Shown here: positions 55,010 to 63,733 of the stretch, piece after piece
How positions within the stretch are numbered: position 1 is the first letter of the stretch
Layout: the number at the start of each line of letters is the position of its first letter
Source: Halalkalibacter alkalisediminis
Lineage (GTDB): Bacteria > Bacillota > Bacilli > Bacillales > Bacillaceae_D
Direction of reading: 5' to 3'
Length of the DNA: 64,000 nucleotides
Assembly: GCF_028610705.1 (NCBI RefSeq)
Contig: NZ_JAQQWT010000011.1
Span: 1-64,000, forward strand
Notes under the pieces: generated by a model
What the model saw: only the letters and a program-made list of their open reading frames with translations
The model's database searches: none
Told to the model about the DNA's origin: nothing
Program-made: the position numbers and the translations under genes

Positions 55010-55085
55010 TTCATTTTATAAGGTTGTTCAGGGTATTTATTAAATAGAAATGCCTAGAGTTACCCACACATATTTGTTCATTACA

Positions 55086-55100
55086 TGTCCATTTTAGACA
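55086..55100. promoter_or_regulatory. Candidate activator-binding site, copy 2 operon
   Basis: TGTCCATTTTAGACA is identical to the site at 44845-44859 and lies 77 bases upstream of the -24 box at 55009. Confidence 0.42.
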
Positions 55101-55310
55101 CACTTGTAAACGCAATTATATTGTAATTAGCCCAAATTAATAAAGAAATCAATGATCTAACTATCTTTTAAAAAAAGAATAAAAGTCATGCTAAACAAAC
55201 CTGATTATTTTAACTTTGTAACAACTAAGTAGCAGTCAGGTAAAGAATAATATATACAATTTTTAGTCAATTCCGTCTATAATGAATCCAACATAGACAT
55301 ACATGTAAAC

Positions 55311-55445
55311 GGTCAAAGTGAAAAAGAAATTCAATCTGCATTACAAATAACGTTTGGAAATAAAGCAGCAGCAGCATAGTTATTTTGGGTATCTCAAGGG
55401 TCGACTTTATATAACAAAATTAAAAAGCGTAATTTAAAAGAATAA
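55311..55445 (+). pseudogene. Remnant of the sigma-54 activator gene (C-terminal helix-turn-helix)
   Basis: 135 bases aligned without net length change to the last 135 bases of the activator at 46555-46689. The sense reads GQSEKEIQSALQ and TFGNKAAAA, then a stop and small shifts, then TLYNKIKK. Everything from the copy 1 equivalent of 45075 to 46554 is missing, with TAAAC/TAAC present at both ends of the deletion. Confidence 0.88.
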
Positions 55446-55503
55446 ACAAGGTGAGAACGACTAGTTCCCACCTTGTTTCATTTGTGTCAATATTCTAAAT
55501 AGG

Positions 55504-55531
55504 TAGACATAATTCAATACACTTTTGTCTA
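55504..55531. promoter_or_regulatory. Candidate activator-binding site upstream of the AGCS symporter gene
   Basis: TAGACA (55504-55509) and TGTCTA (55526-55531) repeat the pair at 46743-46771 and lie 39 bases upstream of the -24 box. Confidence 0.42.
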
Positions 55532-55569
55532 GCATTACAGTTAATATCATAGAACAACACTTATTATGT

Positions 55570-55586
55570 TTGGCACAATTATTGCA
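55570..55586 (+). promoter_or_regulatory. Sigma-54 promoter upstream of the AGCS symporter gene
   Basis: TTGGCACAATTATTGCA is a near-perfect -24/-12 promoter. It is 330 bases before the symporter start, so the transcript would have a long leader. 55590-55913 contains no gene that I can see. Confidence 0.88.
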
Positions 55587-55913
55587 AGTAAAAGATTAAC
55601 CCTATTATAGAAACTCTATGAATCATTCAGGTGCTCTGCTTTTTTATCGATCTTTCAAAATAGGTAAATGAGATCTGATAAACCAACTAAGCTTTCAATT
55701 AAGCTTTAATAGAAAAGTTTTATAATTTAGGTAAATATCATATAAAGAAAAATGGATTTTTAAAGAGATTCTAATTGTTAACCATTGTCTTAATCATTAG
55801 GAAGAAGTGTCCTAGTTGTTTAACCCTAAACCATTTTATTCATTGAAAAATAATTTGAACTTTACGGTAACAAAAGTTAATAGATTTTTAAATAATATAT
55901 TTGGGGGCTAAGT

Positions 55914-57338
55914 ATGGATTTCTTAAATACTCTAGTTGGACAAGCCAATACACTTTTATGGGGGAATATTTTAATTGCTTTATTAATAGGTTTAGGAATT
56001 TATTTTACGATTGGAAGTAAATTTGTTCAAATACGTCATATTGGCGAAATGTTCCGTATTTTAAAAGATAAAAATACGATTTCCCAGAAAGGCGAAAAAC
56101 AAATTTCTTCACTTCAAGCATTCTTTATTGGTGCTGCAACTCGTATTGGAACAGGGAACGTTGCGGGAGTTGCGATGGCCATTGCTTTAGGTGGACCTGG
56201 TGCGGTTTTCTGGATGTGGGTTGTTGCCGTGCTCGGTGGCGCGAGCGCTTTCATCGAAAGTACTTTAGCGCAAATTTATAAGGTGCCTGATAAAGTAGGA
56301 TTCAAGGGCGGACCTGGTTATTATATGAAAAAACAATTAGGAAAGAAATGGATGAGTACTATTTTTGCAGTTACGATTATAGCATCCTTTGGTTTAACTT
56401 TTAATGCAGTACAGAGTAATACGATTGCTGAAGCATTCAATTCTTCGTTCGGAATTAAAGGAGGAGTAGTAGGAATAGTATTAGCCATATTAGCAGCCAT
56501 CATTATTTTCGGTGGAGTTAAACGCATTGCAAATTTCTCATCTGTAATCGTACCAATCATGGCGTTCTTTTATATTGGTTTAGCTTTGTATGTTTCAATT
56601 ACAAACATTACAGAAATTCCAGCTGTTATAGGTTTAATTGTAAAAAGTGCTTTTGGACTTGAGCAAGCTGTTGGTGGTGGAATAGGCGCTGCCATCATGA
56701 TGGGGGTAAAACGTGGGTTATTCTCTAACGAAGCAGGTATTGGTAGTGCGCCAGTCGCAGCTGCAACTGCATCCGTGTCCCATCCAGTAAAGCAAGGTTT
56801 TGTCCAAGCATTAGGGGTATTCTTTGATACTATATTAGTATGTTCAGCGACTGCGTTTATCATTTTATTATCTGATTCTTATGGTTCTGGTTTAGAGGGA
56901 ATTGCACTAACGCAAGCCGCTATGGGAGAACATTTCGGTCCTTGGGCTGGAATATTCTTATCCTTTGCGATCTTAACATTTGCCTTTAGCTCTATCATTG
57001 GAAGCTACTACTATGGAGAAGCAAATATTGGGTTTATTCATTCCAGCAAAACAGCACTTTTGGTTTATCGTTTACTGGTACTTAGTATGATTGTATTTGG
57101 TTCTGTTGCAAGCTTACAGATTGTTTGGGATCTTGCAGATCTTGCAATGGCATTTATGGCATTAACTAACCTTATTGCCATTGGAATACTTGGAAGAATT
57201 GCTTTTAAAGCATTGGACCATTACATGCAACAACGTAAAGCAGGTCAGGACCCTGTCTTCTATGCTGATGATATTGAAGGTTTAAAAGGTATAGAAGCGT
57301 GGCCAAAACGTGAGCAAGAGAAGAAGCAAATCAGTTAA
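55914..57338 (+). CDS. agcS: Sodium:alanine/amino acid symporter (AGCS family)
   Basis: AGCS (DagA) symporter of 474 residues with about 10-11 membrane helices. Family motifs: FFIGAATRIGTGNVAGVAMA, GGPGAVFWMWVVA and FSNEAGIGSAPVAAATA. Imports alanine, glycine or a related amino acid with sodium. It holds the place that putP holds after copy 1, behind an equivalent sigma-54 promoter, so its substrate could be an intermediate or co-substrate of the proline pathway. ATG 55914 follows GGGGGC. Confidence 0.9.
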   Translation: MDFLNTLVGQANTLLWGNILIALLIGLGIYFTIGSKFVQIRHIGEMFRILKDKNTISQKGEKQISSLQAFFIGAATRIGTGNVAGVAMAIALGGPGAVFWMWVVAVLGGASAFIESTLAQIYKVPDKVGFKGGPGYYMKKQLGKKWMSTIFAVTIIASFGLTFNAVQSNTIAEAFNSSFGIKGGVVGIVLAILAAIIIFGGVKRIANFSSVIVPIMAFFYIGLALYVSITNITEIPAVIGLIVKSAFGLEQAVGGGIGAAIMMGVKRGLFSNEAGIGSAPVAAATASVSHPVKQGFVQALGVFFDTILVCSATAFIILLSDSYGSGLEGIALTQAAMGEHFGPWAGIFLSFAILTFAFSSIIGSYYYGEANIGFIHSSKTALLVYRLLVLSMIVFGSVASLQIVWDLADLAMAFMALTNLIAIGILGRIAFKALDHYMQQRKAGQDPVFYADDIEGLKGIEAWPKREQEKKQIS

Positions 57339-57387
57339 TAAGAACTAAAAGAAACATTTGGGAGGTACATTTATCTTTCTATAAAAA

Positions 57388-57438
57388 AAAGAGCCCAACC
57401 TTTGGTAGAGTTAAAGTGAACTAAAGGCTAGGCTCTTT
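57388..57438 (+). terminator. Terminator after the AGCS symporter gene
   Basis: AAAGAGCC (57388-57395) pairs with GGCTCTTT (57431-57438), extended by CCTTT/AAAGG inside; followed by CTATG. Bidirectional appearance. Confidence 0.7.
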
Positions 57439-57464
57439 CTATGAGAAGAATAAAGGATTCAACG

Positions 57465-57593
57465 ATGTCTTTCAATTTACGGATCAAGGTTGCTTTTAAT
57501 GGAGGCGACTTGCCTCTGATTGGAAATGATTTACTCGTCAAAGAATTTAATGAAAAAGTAGGGTTACATGAATTGATTATAGATCTTCGTTAG
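57465..57593 (+). pseudogene. Short transposase-like fragment (IS1380-type N-terminus)
   Basis: 42-residue frame beginning MSFNLRIKVAFNGGDLPLIG and continuing LLVKEFNEKVGLHELI. The pattern resembles the start of IS1380-family transposases (FNGG, then LLxxKEF and a GL). It is truncated and no terminal repeats are visible. The assignment is tentative. Confidence 0.4.
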
Positions 57594-57741
57594 TCGGACT
57601 AATAATCACATAACACTTGGGCTCTAAAATAAATATCATGTGGGCGCATTAACCGCAATTCTGTATTCATCGGTACGGATATTCGTGTCATAAAGCTGGA
57701 CACATTAACTCTTGACCACTAAGATTACGTTCATTATGCCC

Positions 57742-58360
57742 TCAAAGATAATTTCCCCTCTCTCCAGTCTTAATGACTACATAAAAATTCGATGCGCTAC
57801 CTTTCGCATACTTTCCCCACCCCCATAAGGCTTCATAATAAGCAATTTGTTCTTCTAGAAAAGCGTTCACCTTCACGTGGACCGTATCTTCAAGATTTTG
57901 ATATTCCACTTCATCAAACTCCGTACTTCTAGCTAAAGCTGGGTGCAATAATCAGTTTCAGATTCTTTCCTCTCAATAGAAGCCATAATGATAAAACTTT
58001 TTCTTCCTTGGTAACAGGGATTTTAATATCACATTTTTTTACCTGAACGAATTCTTCTAGAGACGTCTTTCCTTTCCCATAAAGCAATGGATTAAATCTC
58101 ACCTTACTTCCCCCACCTTTAAAAAGATATTTTGCCTCCCATAGCCCTGGGTAACTTGATTGCCGATCTTAATAATATCCCTCCACCAGGACTAAACACT
58201 TTTTGACTTGCTGTTGGTTGCTTATTTTCTCTTTTTTGTTCGTGTTGAATTTGTTCTCCTTGTGCTGACTTAACTCCTTTTGGAATCTCCGCCTGTTCAA
58301 TAGTCTTGGGTTAAGCCACAACTCTTCCTCTTTTTCCCACAACGGGGATGATAAAGTCAT
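57742..58360 (-). pseudogene. Decayed coding-like sequence, unidentified
   Basis: Several minus-strand frames join into protein-like text with stops and shifts between: KTIEQAEIPKGVKSAQGEQ, then FNPLLYGKGKTSLEEFVQVK and EEKVLSLWLLLRGKNLKLII, then EFDEVEYQNLEDTVHVKVNA up to a stop at 57742. I do not recognise the parent gene. No intact reading frame remains. Confidence 0.4.
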
Positions 58361-58380
58361 GCCTCTTGACTATTTTTTAT

Positions 58381-58409
58381 ACAAAAGTGTAAAAGGTAAA
58401 CACTTTTGT
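58381..58409. promoter_or_regulatory. Perfect dyad upstream of pruA, candidate enhancer site
   Basis: ACAAAAGTGT (58381-58390), 9 bases, and ACACTTTTGT (58400-58409) form a perfect inverted repeat 79 bases before the -24 box. The ACACTTTTGT half is also found before putP and the AGCS gene. Likely binding site of the activator at 45115; inferred. Confidence 0.5.
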
Positions 58410-58487
58410 AAACCGATTGTACAAAAACACATTTCAGTCATTTTGATGAAAATGTGTTTTAAAAAGACTTTAGTGCCTTTTTACTTT

Positions 58488-58504
58488 TTGGCACAAATAT
58501 TGCA
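58488..58504 (+). promoter_or_regulatory. Sigma-54 promoter of pruA
   Basis: TTGGCACAAATATTGCA fits the -24/-12 consensus with correct spacing, 50 bases before the pruA start. Confidence 0.9.
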
Positions 58505-58554
58505 TTGCTTATAGGTGTATACAAGATAAACTACACAGGAAGGAATGTGAAAGT

Positions 58555-60186
58555 ATGAGTAACGGAATTTTCAAAATCCCAACACCTAAAAACGAGCCTG
58601 GTAATACATATGCTCCAGGTACAAAAGAGAGGGAAACATTAAAGGCAGAATTAAAACGCCAATCTGATAACGTAGTCGATATCCCTGTGATTATTAATGG
58701 AGAAAATATTAAGACAGATACAGTGAAACAAGTGGTTATGCCTCATGATCATCAACATGTTTTGGCAAATTTTTCGCAAGCTGGAGAAAAAGAGTTGCGT
58801 GATGCTGTAGAAGCGGCAATGGCTGCAAAAGAATCATGGGCAAATATGCCATGGGAACACCGTGCATCCATTTTCTTAAAAGCTGCTGATTTAATCTCTG
58901 GTCCATACCGTGACGTAATCAATGCTGCCACGATGTTAGGACAATCCAAAACAGCTTTTCAAACAGAAATTGATGCTGCACAAGAATTAGCAGATTTCTT
59001 ACGTTTTGGCGTTGATTATGCTAATCAAATTTACCAAATTCAACCGGATAGTGTGAAGAATATTTGGAATCGTTTAGAATACCGACCATTAGATGGTTTT
59101 GTATTGGCCATTTCTCCATTTAACTTCACCGCAATTGGCGGGAATTTACCATCAGCTCCTGCAATAATGGGGAACGTAGTCGTTTGGAAGCCAGCAACAA
59201 CTGCTTTACTATCAAATTACTACTTTATGCGTATTTTAGAAGAAGCAGGATTACCAAAAGGCGTAATCAACTTCGTACCTTCTCGTGGTTCACAAGTATC
59301 GGAGGTAGTATTAACAGACCCTCGTATGTCTGGATTCCATTTTACTGGATCAACAAGTACGTTCCAAACAATTTGGAAAGCAGTAGGAGAAAACATTACA
59401 AACTATAAATCATATCCTCGTTTGGTTGGGGAAACGGGTGGAAAAGACTTTGTATTTGCTCACGAAACTGCACAAGCAGACAAAGTAGTAGCTGGCCTTG
59501 TTCGTGGTTCGTTTGAATACCAAGGTCAAAAATGTTCAGCAGCCTCTCGTGCTTACATCCCTGCAAGCATGTGGGAAGAAGTGAAAGCTGGTGTAGTGGA
59601 AGAAACGGCTAAGCTTAAAGTAGGGGATATCCAAGACTTTACAAACTTCATGGGTGCAGTCATTGATAAAGCAGCTTTTGATTCAATCACAAGCTACATC
59701 GACTATGCTGCAGCTTCTGAAGAAGCAGAAATTATTGCTGGTGGTACTTATGATGATTCTGTTGGATATTTCGTTCAACCGACAATCATTGTGACAACAA
59801 ATCCAAACTTCAAAACAATGGTAGAAGAAATTTTCGGACCAGTATTAACGATTTATGTATATGAAAATGATAAATTAGAAGAAACATTGACTGCAGTAGA
59901 TACAGCGTCCATGTATGCATTAACAGGCGCGATCTTTGCACAAGATCGTCAAGCAATTATGCACTTAGAACGCCGCTTATCTGGTGCAGCTGGAAACTTC
60001 TATATCAATGATAAACCAACTGGTGCGGTGATTAATCAACAACCATTTGGCGGTTCTCGTGGTTCTGGTACAAACGATAAAGCAGGTTCTGTATTTAACA
60101 TGATTCGTTGGACAAGTCCTCGTATTATCAAAGAAAACTTTGCTCCAACTACAGAAATTGCATATCCATTTATGGATGCAGAATAA
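58555..60186 (+). CDS. pruA: L-glutamate gamma-semialdehyde dehydrogenase
   Basis: Aldehyde dehydrogenase of 543 residues, of the long ALDH4-like type. NAD-binding and catalytic parts: SPFNFTAIGGNLPSAPA, the Glu in VGETGGKDF and the catalytic Cys in EYQGQKCSAASRAY. It oxidises glutamate semialdehyde (from pyrroline-5-carboxylate) to glutamate, linking proline dehydrogenase to glutamate dehydrogenase. ATG 58555 follows AGGAATG. It has its own sigma-54 promoter and is the only intact enzyme for this step here. Confidence 0.94.
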   Translation: MSNGIFKIPTPKNEPGNTYAPGTKERETLKAELKRQSDNVVDIPVIINGENIKTDTVKQVVMPHDHQHVLANFSQAGEKELRDAVEAAMAAKESWANMPWEHRASIFLKAADLISGPYRDVINAATMLGQSKTAFQTEIDAAQELADFLRFGVDYANQIYQIQPDSVKNIWNRLEYRPLDGFVLAISPFNFTAIGGNLPSAPAIMGNVVVWKPATTALLSNYYFMRILEEAGLPKGVINFVPSRGSQVSEVVLTDPRMSGFHFTGSTSTFQTIWKAVGENITNYKSYPRLVGETGGKDFVFAHETAQADKVVAGLVRGSFEYQGQKCSAASRAYIPASMWEEVKAGVVEETAKLKVGDIQDFTNFMGAVIDKAAFDSITSYIDYAAASEEAEIIAGGTYDDSVGYFVQPTIIVTTNPNFKTMVEEIFGPVLTIYVYENDKLEETLTAVDTASMYALTGAIFAQDRQAIMHLERRLSGAAGNFYINDKPTGAVINQQPFGGSRGSGTNDKAGSVFNMIRWTSPRIIKENFAPTTEIAYPFMDAE

Positions 60187-60200
60187 TTTAATAATGAAAA

Positions 60201-60234
60201 AAAGAGGTTGAAATGTTTTGTTTCAACCTCTTTT
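60201..60234 (+). terminator. Terminator after pruA
   Basis: AAAGAGGTTGAAA (60201-60213) pairs exactly with TTTCAACCTCTTT (60221-60233) and is followed by T's. Confidence 0.9.
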
Positions 60235-60239
60235 TTTAC

Positions 60240-60678
60240 TAGATTTGTCCATCTCTTTCTGACATCTGTATGTACTGGCTCAAGTAATCTCCTGCTTTTC
60301 CCCTGTTCCACACAGAACATGCAAATTTCCCAGCATTCTGCATTCCATCTACCATTATGTACTAGATTATAAGTTCTTCGTTACTTTTAGACATAAGGAT
60401 TTTACCGACCTTTTCGAGTCCGCACTTGATTCGGTATTGATTTATCTTATTTATGATTGATTTGCGCAGACCTAATGTTTGGCTTTCTGATAAATCCTCT
60501 CATTCTTTAGAAATTACATAAAATAATTGATGTCAATTATCGATATTCCCAACCTCCAGTTCTTGCGATACTAGATAAAAGGACCCACCTAATTGATAGC
60601 ATCGATTATAATCAAAAAAGATTTGCAGCAGCAGATTGGAAAGTAATTACCGATATAAGAAATTGATAAAAGTTTTTA
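60240..60678. other. Intergenic region with possible decayed coding sequence
   Basis: No intact gene. A plus-strand frame near 60520-60664 reads VNYRYSQPPVLAILDKRTHL and FAAADWKVITDIRN to a stop, which looks like the C-terminal end of a lost gene that I cannot identify. Confidence 0.35.
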
Positions 60679-60927
60679 TTAGTTGTATCTTCTAAGAAAA
60701 ACAGAGCCTCTCCATAGGAAAGGCTCCTTACTCACTATTACACCTGTTTTAATCTTTTCTACAAGTAGTGAACAGCACTCAACGTGTCCAGAGTGTATGT
60801 GGCAATACAAAGGTGCTGGTGGGTTTATCACATTCTTAAGACCTTTTTCTTTCAGAAAACACACTTGATCAAAATAAAAGTTGACGGCTGCAAAGGAACT
60901 TGAAAAAACTGAATAAAATAAGTACAC
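60679..60927 (-). pseudogene. Displaced C-terminal part of an RlmD-type methyltransferase (tail B)
   Basis: Reading frame of up to 82 residues with FLKEKGLKNV and HIHSGHVECCSLLVEKI, matching the last 35-45 residues of RlmD ([20 protein letters not shown], then HVECVARL, in the intact gene at 62204). The methyltransferase body is absent. The minus-strand hairpin GAGCCT...AGGCTC at 60703-60727 followed by TGTTTTTC is its terminator. Same orientation as tail A and the intact gene. Confidence 0.65.
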
Positions 60928-60995
60928 ATGAGTTGATGTGATTCATTTTTTCTCTAACTTTTTGAGAGTTACATCATTTCACTGTCCTCATCGCA

Positions 60996-61958
60996 TCAAC
61001 ATTCTTTTTCAAAGTTATCAAGCAATGCACGCACTTCATCTGTTGATTTGGTGTTCATCAATTGATTTCTTAATTCACCAGCTCCACGAAATCCTTTGAC
61101 ATAAATTTTGAAAAAGCGATGAAGCCCTGTGATTGAACGTGGCAGTACCTCCGCATATTGATCTTGAAGATCAAGCTGCAGTCTTAATAGATCAAGGTAT
61201 TCTTTGCTGCTATGCTCTTTGGGCTCTTTTTCAAAAGCAAAAGGATTTTTAAAAATCCCTCGCCCGATCATAACGCCATCAATACCATATTGTTCAGCAA
61301 GCTGTAGCCCAGTTTGACGGTCAGGAATGTCTCCATTGATTGTTAGCAGTGTATTGGGTGCGATACGGTCACGTAATTTTTTGATTTCCGGAATTAGCTC
61401 CCAATGCGCATCTACTTGGCTCATTTCCTTTCTTGTACGTAAATGAATAGAAAGGTTCGCAATATCCTGTTTTAAAATATGCGTTAGCCACTCCTCCCAC
61501 TCATTTACATCCTTATAACCAAGTCGTGTTTTCACGCTGACAGGCAGTCCGCCCGCTTTTGCTGCTTGAATAAGTTCTGCCGCAACGTCTGGACGCAGAA
61601 TAAGGCCACTCCCCTTCCCTCTCGAGGCCACATTCGGTACAGGGCAGCCCATATTAATATCTATGCCTTTAAATCCTAGCTCTGCCATGCCAATACTCAT
61701 TTGACGGAAATATTCGGGATGATCCCCCCAAATATGTGCCACCATTGGCTGTTCATCCTCTGTAAAAGTCAAACGTCCACGCACACTTTTCATACCCTCT
61801 GGATGACAATAGCTATCCGAGTTTGTAAACTCTGTGAAAAATACATCCGGTCGACCGGCTGCACTTACTACGTGACGAAAAACAACATCTGTCACATCTT
61901 CCATCGGTGCAAGTACAAAAAAGGGTCGTGGTAAATCACGCCAAAAATTATCTATCAT
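60996..61958 (-). CDS. tRNA-dihydrouridine synthase
   Basis: Flavoenzyme of 320 residues of the Dus family. FMN-binding [10 protein letters not shown] at the start, the catalytic Cys in [36 protein letters not shown] and the FMN phosphate region [12 protein letters not shown] are all present. It reduces uridines in tRNA D-loops. ATG 61958 was chosen because homology begins there ([13 protein letters not shown]); GAGAGGA lies about 12 bases upstream. It sits between tail B and the intact rlmD. Confidence 0.92.
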   Translation of the reverse strand: MIDNFWRDLPRPFFVLAPMEDVTDVVFRHVVSAAGRPDVFFTEFTNSDSYCHPEGMKSVRGRLTFTEDEQPMVAHIWGDHPEYFRQMSIGMAELGFKGIDINMGCPVPNVASRGKGSGLILRPDVAAELIQAAKAGGLPVSVKTRLGYKDVNEWEEWLTHILKQDIANLSIHLRTRKEMSQVDAHWELIPEIKKLRDRIAPNTLLTINGDIPDRQTGLQLAEQYGIDGVMIGRGIFKNPFAFEKEPKEHSSKEYLDLLRLQLDLQDQYAEVLPRSITGLHRFFKIYVKGFRGAGELRNQLMNTKSTDEVRALLDNFEKEC

Positions 61959-62162
61959 TTCAAACTCAAATCCTCTCACTATGAATACAACTTCCAACCC
62001 TAGGTTAAAAATTAATGCCGAATGTTCCACTTCTTTTTCACTTATATCATGCTTAATTACTTATGATCAAATACAAATACATTTGGACATTTATAATTTT
62101 TGAAAATCAGCAATGTTTATTTTAACGAAAATCGTTCCTGAATGGTATTTTTATAAACAAAT

Positions 62163-62198
62163 AAGCAGATGATATAGATTTTTCTATATCATCTGCTT
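62163..62198 (-). terminator. Terminator after rlmD
   Basis: A 16-bp perfect stem (AAGCAGATGATATAGA at 62163-62178, complement at 62183-62198) around a 4-base loop. Lies 6 bases past the rlmD stop; suited to both strands. Confidence 0.85.
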
Positions 62199-62203
62199 TT
62201 CTA

Positions 62204-63574
62204 TTATACCAACTCCAACCGCGCTACACACTCCACATGTGTTGAATGCGGAAACATATCCACCGGTTGCACTTCTTTCGTCTCATATCCACCAGCCTCT
62301 AGGATTTTCAAATCCCTCGCCAACGTAGCAGGATTACAAGACACATAAACCACACGCTTTGGCTTCATCGATAGGATTGTCTCTAGCAATTCCTCATCAC
62401 ACCCTTTTCGAGGAGGATCAACCACGACTACATCTGCTCTTACCCCTTGTGCATACCACCATGGCATCACTTTTTCGGCCTCTCCTACGGCGAAGTCGAC
62501 ATTGGTGAAGCCGTTTAATTCGGCATTGCGTTTTGCATCGGCAATCGCATCTGGAACAATTTCTACTCCGTACACATGCTTAGCGCGTTGAGCGAGGAAT
62601 AGCGAGATCGTACCAATTCCACAGTAGGCATCTATGACGGTTTCTTCTCCTGTTAGATCCGCGTATTTCAGAGCTTGGTCGTAGAGGACTTTCGTTTGCT
62701 CTGGATTGACTTGATAGAACGAACGAGCTGATATGGCAAATTTAATATCACCAATGTAATCATGGATGTACTCATCGCCCCATAGAACGATCGTTTCATC
62801 ACCGAAGATGACATTGGTTCGTTTCGTATTGATGTTTTGAACGATTGATTTGACGTTCGGTACTTCCGCTACAATTTCATCGATGATCGCTTTTTTGTTC
62901 GACAATTCTTGGCCTCTTGTGACTAATACGACCATAACTTCATTCGTGACCTTTCCTTTACGAGCCACAACATGTCTTAAGGTTCCACGGTGCTTCTCTT
63001 CATCATAGCCTCGAATTCCGTGTTTGTTTGCAATCTTTTTGACGACACGAATGATCTGATCATTCTCTTCATGTTGAATCAAACACTCATCCATATCGAT
63101 TATTCGGTGGCTTCGTTCTTGGTAAAAACCTGCAATGACAAGGCCGCCTTCTTCACCAACTGGTACCTGGGCTTTGTTGCGATAACGCCACGGGTTTTCC
63201 ATACCTAGTGTGGGATGAAGCGTTACCTCTTTTAAGCCACCAATTCGTTCTAGTACATCCTTCACTTGCTTTTGTTTGGATATTAACTGGGCTTCGTAAC
63301 TTAAGTGTTGAATTTGACAGCCTCCACATTGGTGATAGATTGGACATGGCGGTTCAGCTCGGTGTTCACTTGCTTCTTTTATTTCAAGTAGGCGAGCAAA
63401 GCCATAGCCTTTGTTCGTCTTTACTACTTTAATATCGACAGTTTCTCCTGGTAATGCTTTTGGTACAAATAACGTGTAGCCATCTACTTTGGCGACACCG
63501 GCTCCTTCATGGGTTAAATCTTCAATCGTCACTTGAAGCTGGTCGTTTTTCTTCACTGGTAGTTGCTGTTTCAT
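62204..63574 (-). CDS. rlmD: 23S rRNA (uracil-C5)-methyltransferase RlmD/RlmCD
   Basis: TrmA-family methyltransferase of 456 residues. N-terminal TRAM domain (residues 8-65), iron-sulfur cysteines in [16 protein letters not shown], and a SAM-binding methyltransferase domain with [13 protein letters not shown] and the catalytic [13 protein letters not shown] and [14 protein letters not shown]-terminus [20 protein letters not shown]. It methylates uridines of 23S rRNA. Upstream of it is the dgk gene, as in B. subtilis. Related tails occur at 49590 and 60679. Confidence 0.93.
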   Translation of the reverse strand: MKQQLPVKKNDQLQVTIEDLTHEGAGVAKVDGYTLFVPKALPGETVDIKVVKTNKGYGFARLLEIKEASEHRAEPPCPIYHQCGGCQIQHLSYEAQLISKQKQVKDVLERIGGLKEVTLHPTLGMENPWRYRNKAQVPVGEEGGLVIAGFYQERSHRIIDMDECLIQHEENDQIIRVVKKIANKHGIRGYDEEKHRGTLRHVVARKGKVTNEVMVVLVTRGQELSNKKAIIDEIVAEVPNVKSIVQNINTKRTNVIFGDETIVLWGDEYIHDYIGDIKFAISARSFYQVNPEQTKVLYDQALKYADLTGEETVIDAYCGIGTISLFLAQRAKHVYGVEIVPDAIADAKRNAELNGFTNVDFAVGEAEKVMPWWYAQGVRADVVVVDPPRKGCDEELLETILSMKPKRVVYVSCNPATLARDLKILEAGGYETKEVQPVDMFPHSTHVECVARLELV

Positions 63575-63690
63575 AATTCATTCCGTCCTTTTAGGTCTAT
63601 TCGTTTTGTTATTGTACCACATTCAAGGACTGTCTCGAAATGAGCGGTGATTTCTTGATTGTTCGTGTGTGAATTCACTTTTTATAGAAT

Positions 63691-63722
63691 AAAAAAAGAA
63701 CCTTCCAATTATAAGAAGGTTC
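63691..63722 (-). terminator. Terminator after the diacylglycerol kinase gene
   Basis: GAACCTTC (63698-63705) pairs with GAAGGTTC (63715-63722); the minus strand continues in T7. It separates the kinase gene from rlmD. Confidence 0.88.
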
Positions 63723-63733
63723 CATCAAATGGG

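Larger units (their letters stand above)
52412..55590. repeat. Proline/glutamate module, copy 2
   Basis: Second copy of 42161-46830, same orientation. Gene order, spacers, -24/-12 promoters and candidate enhancer sites are repeated. Most of the activator gene is deleted, and homology stops just after the promoter at 55570. Confidence 0.85.

Noticed and set aside
59184-59408. Second-frame open reading frame inside pruA
   Set aside because: It is a shadow of the strongly supported pruA coding frame. Other opposite-strand frames inside cyd, puc, putP and agcS were rejected on the same ground.
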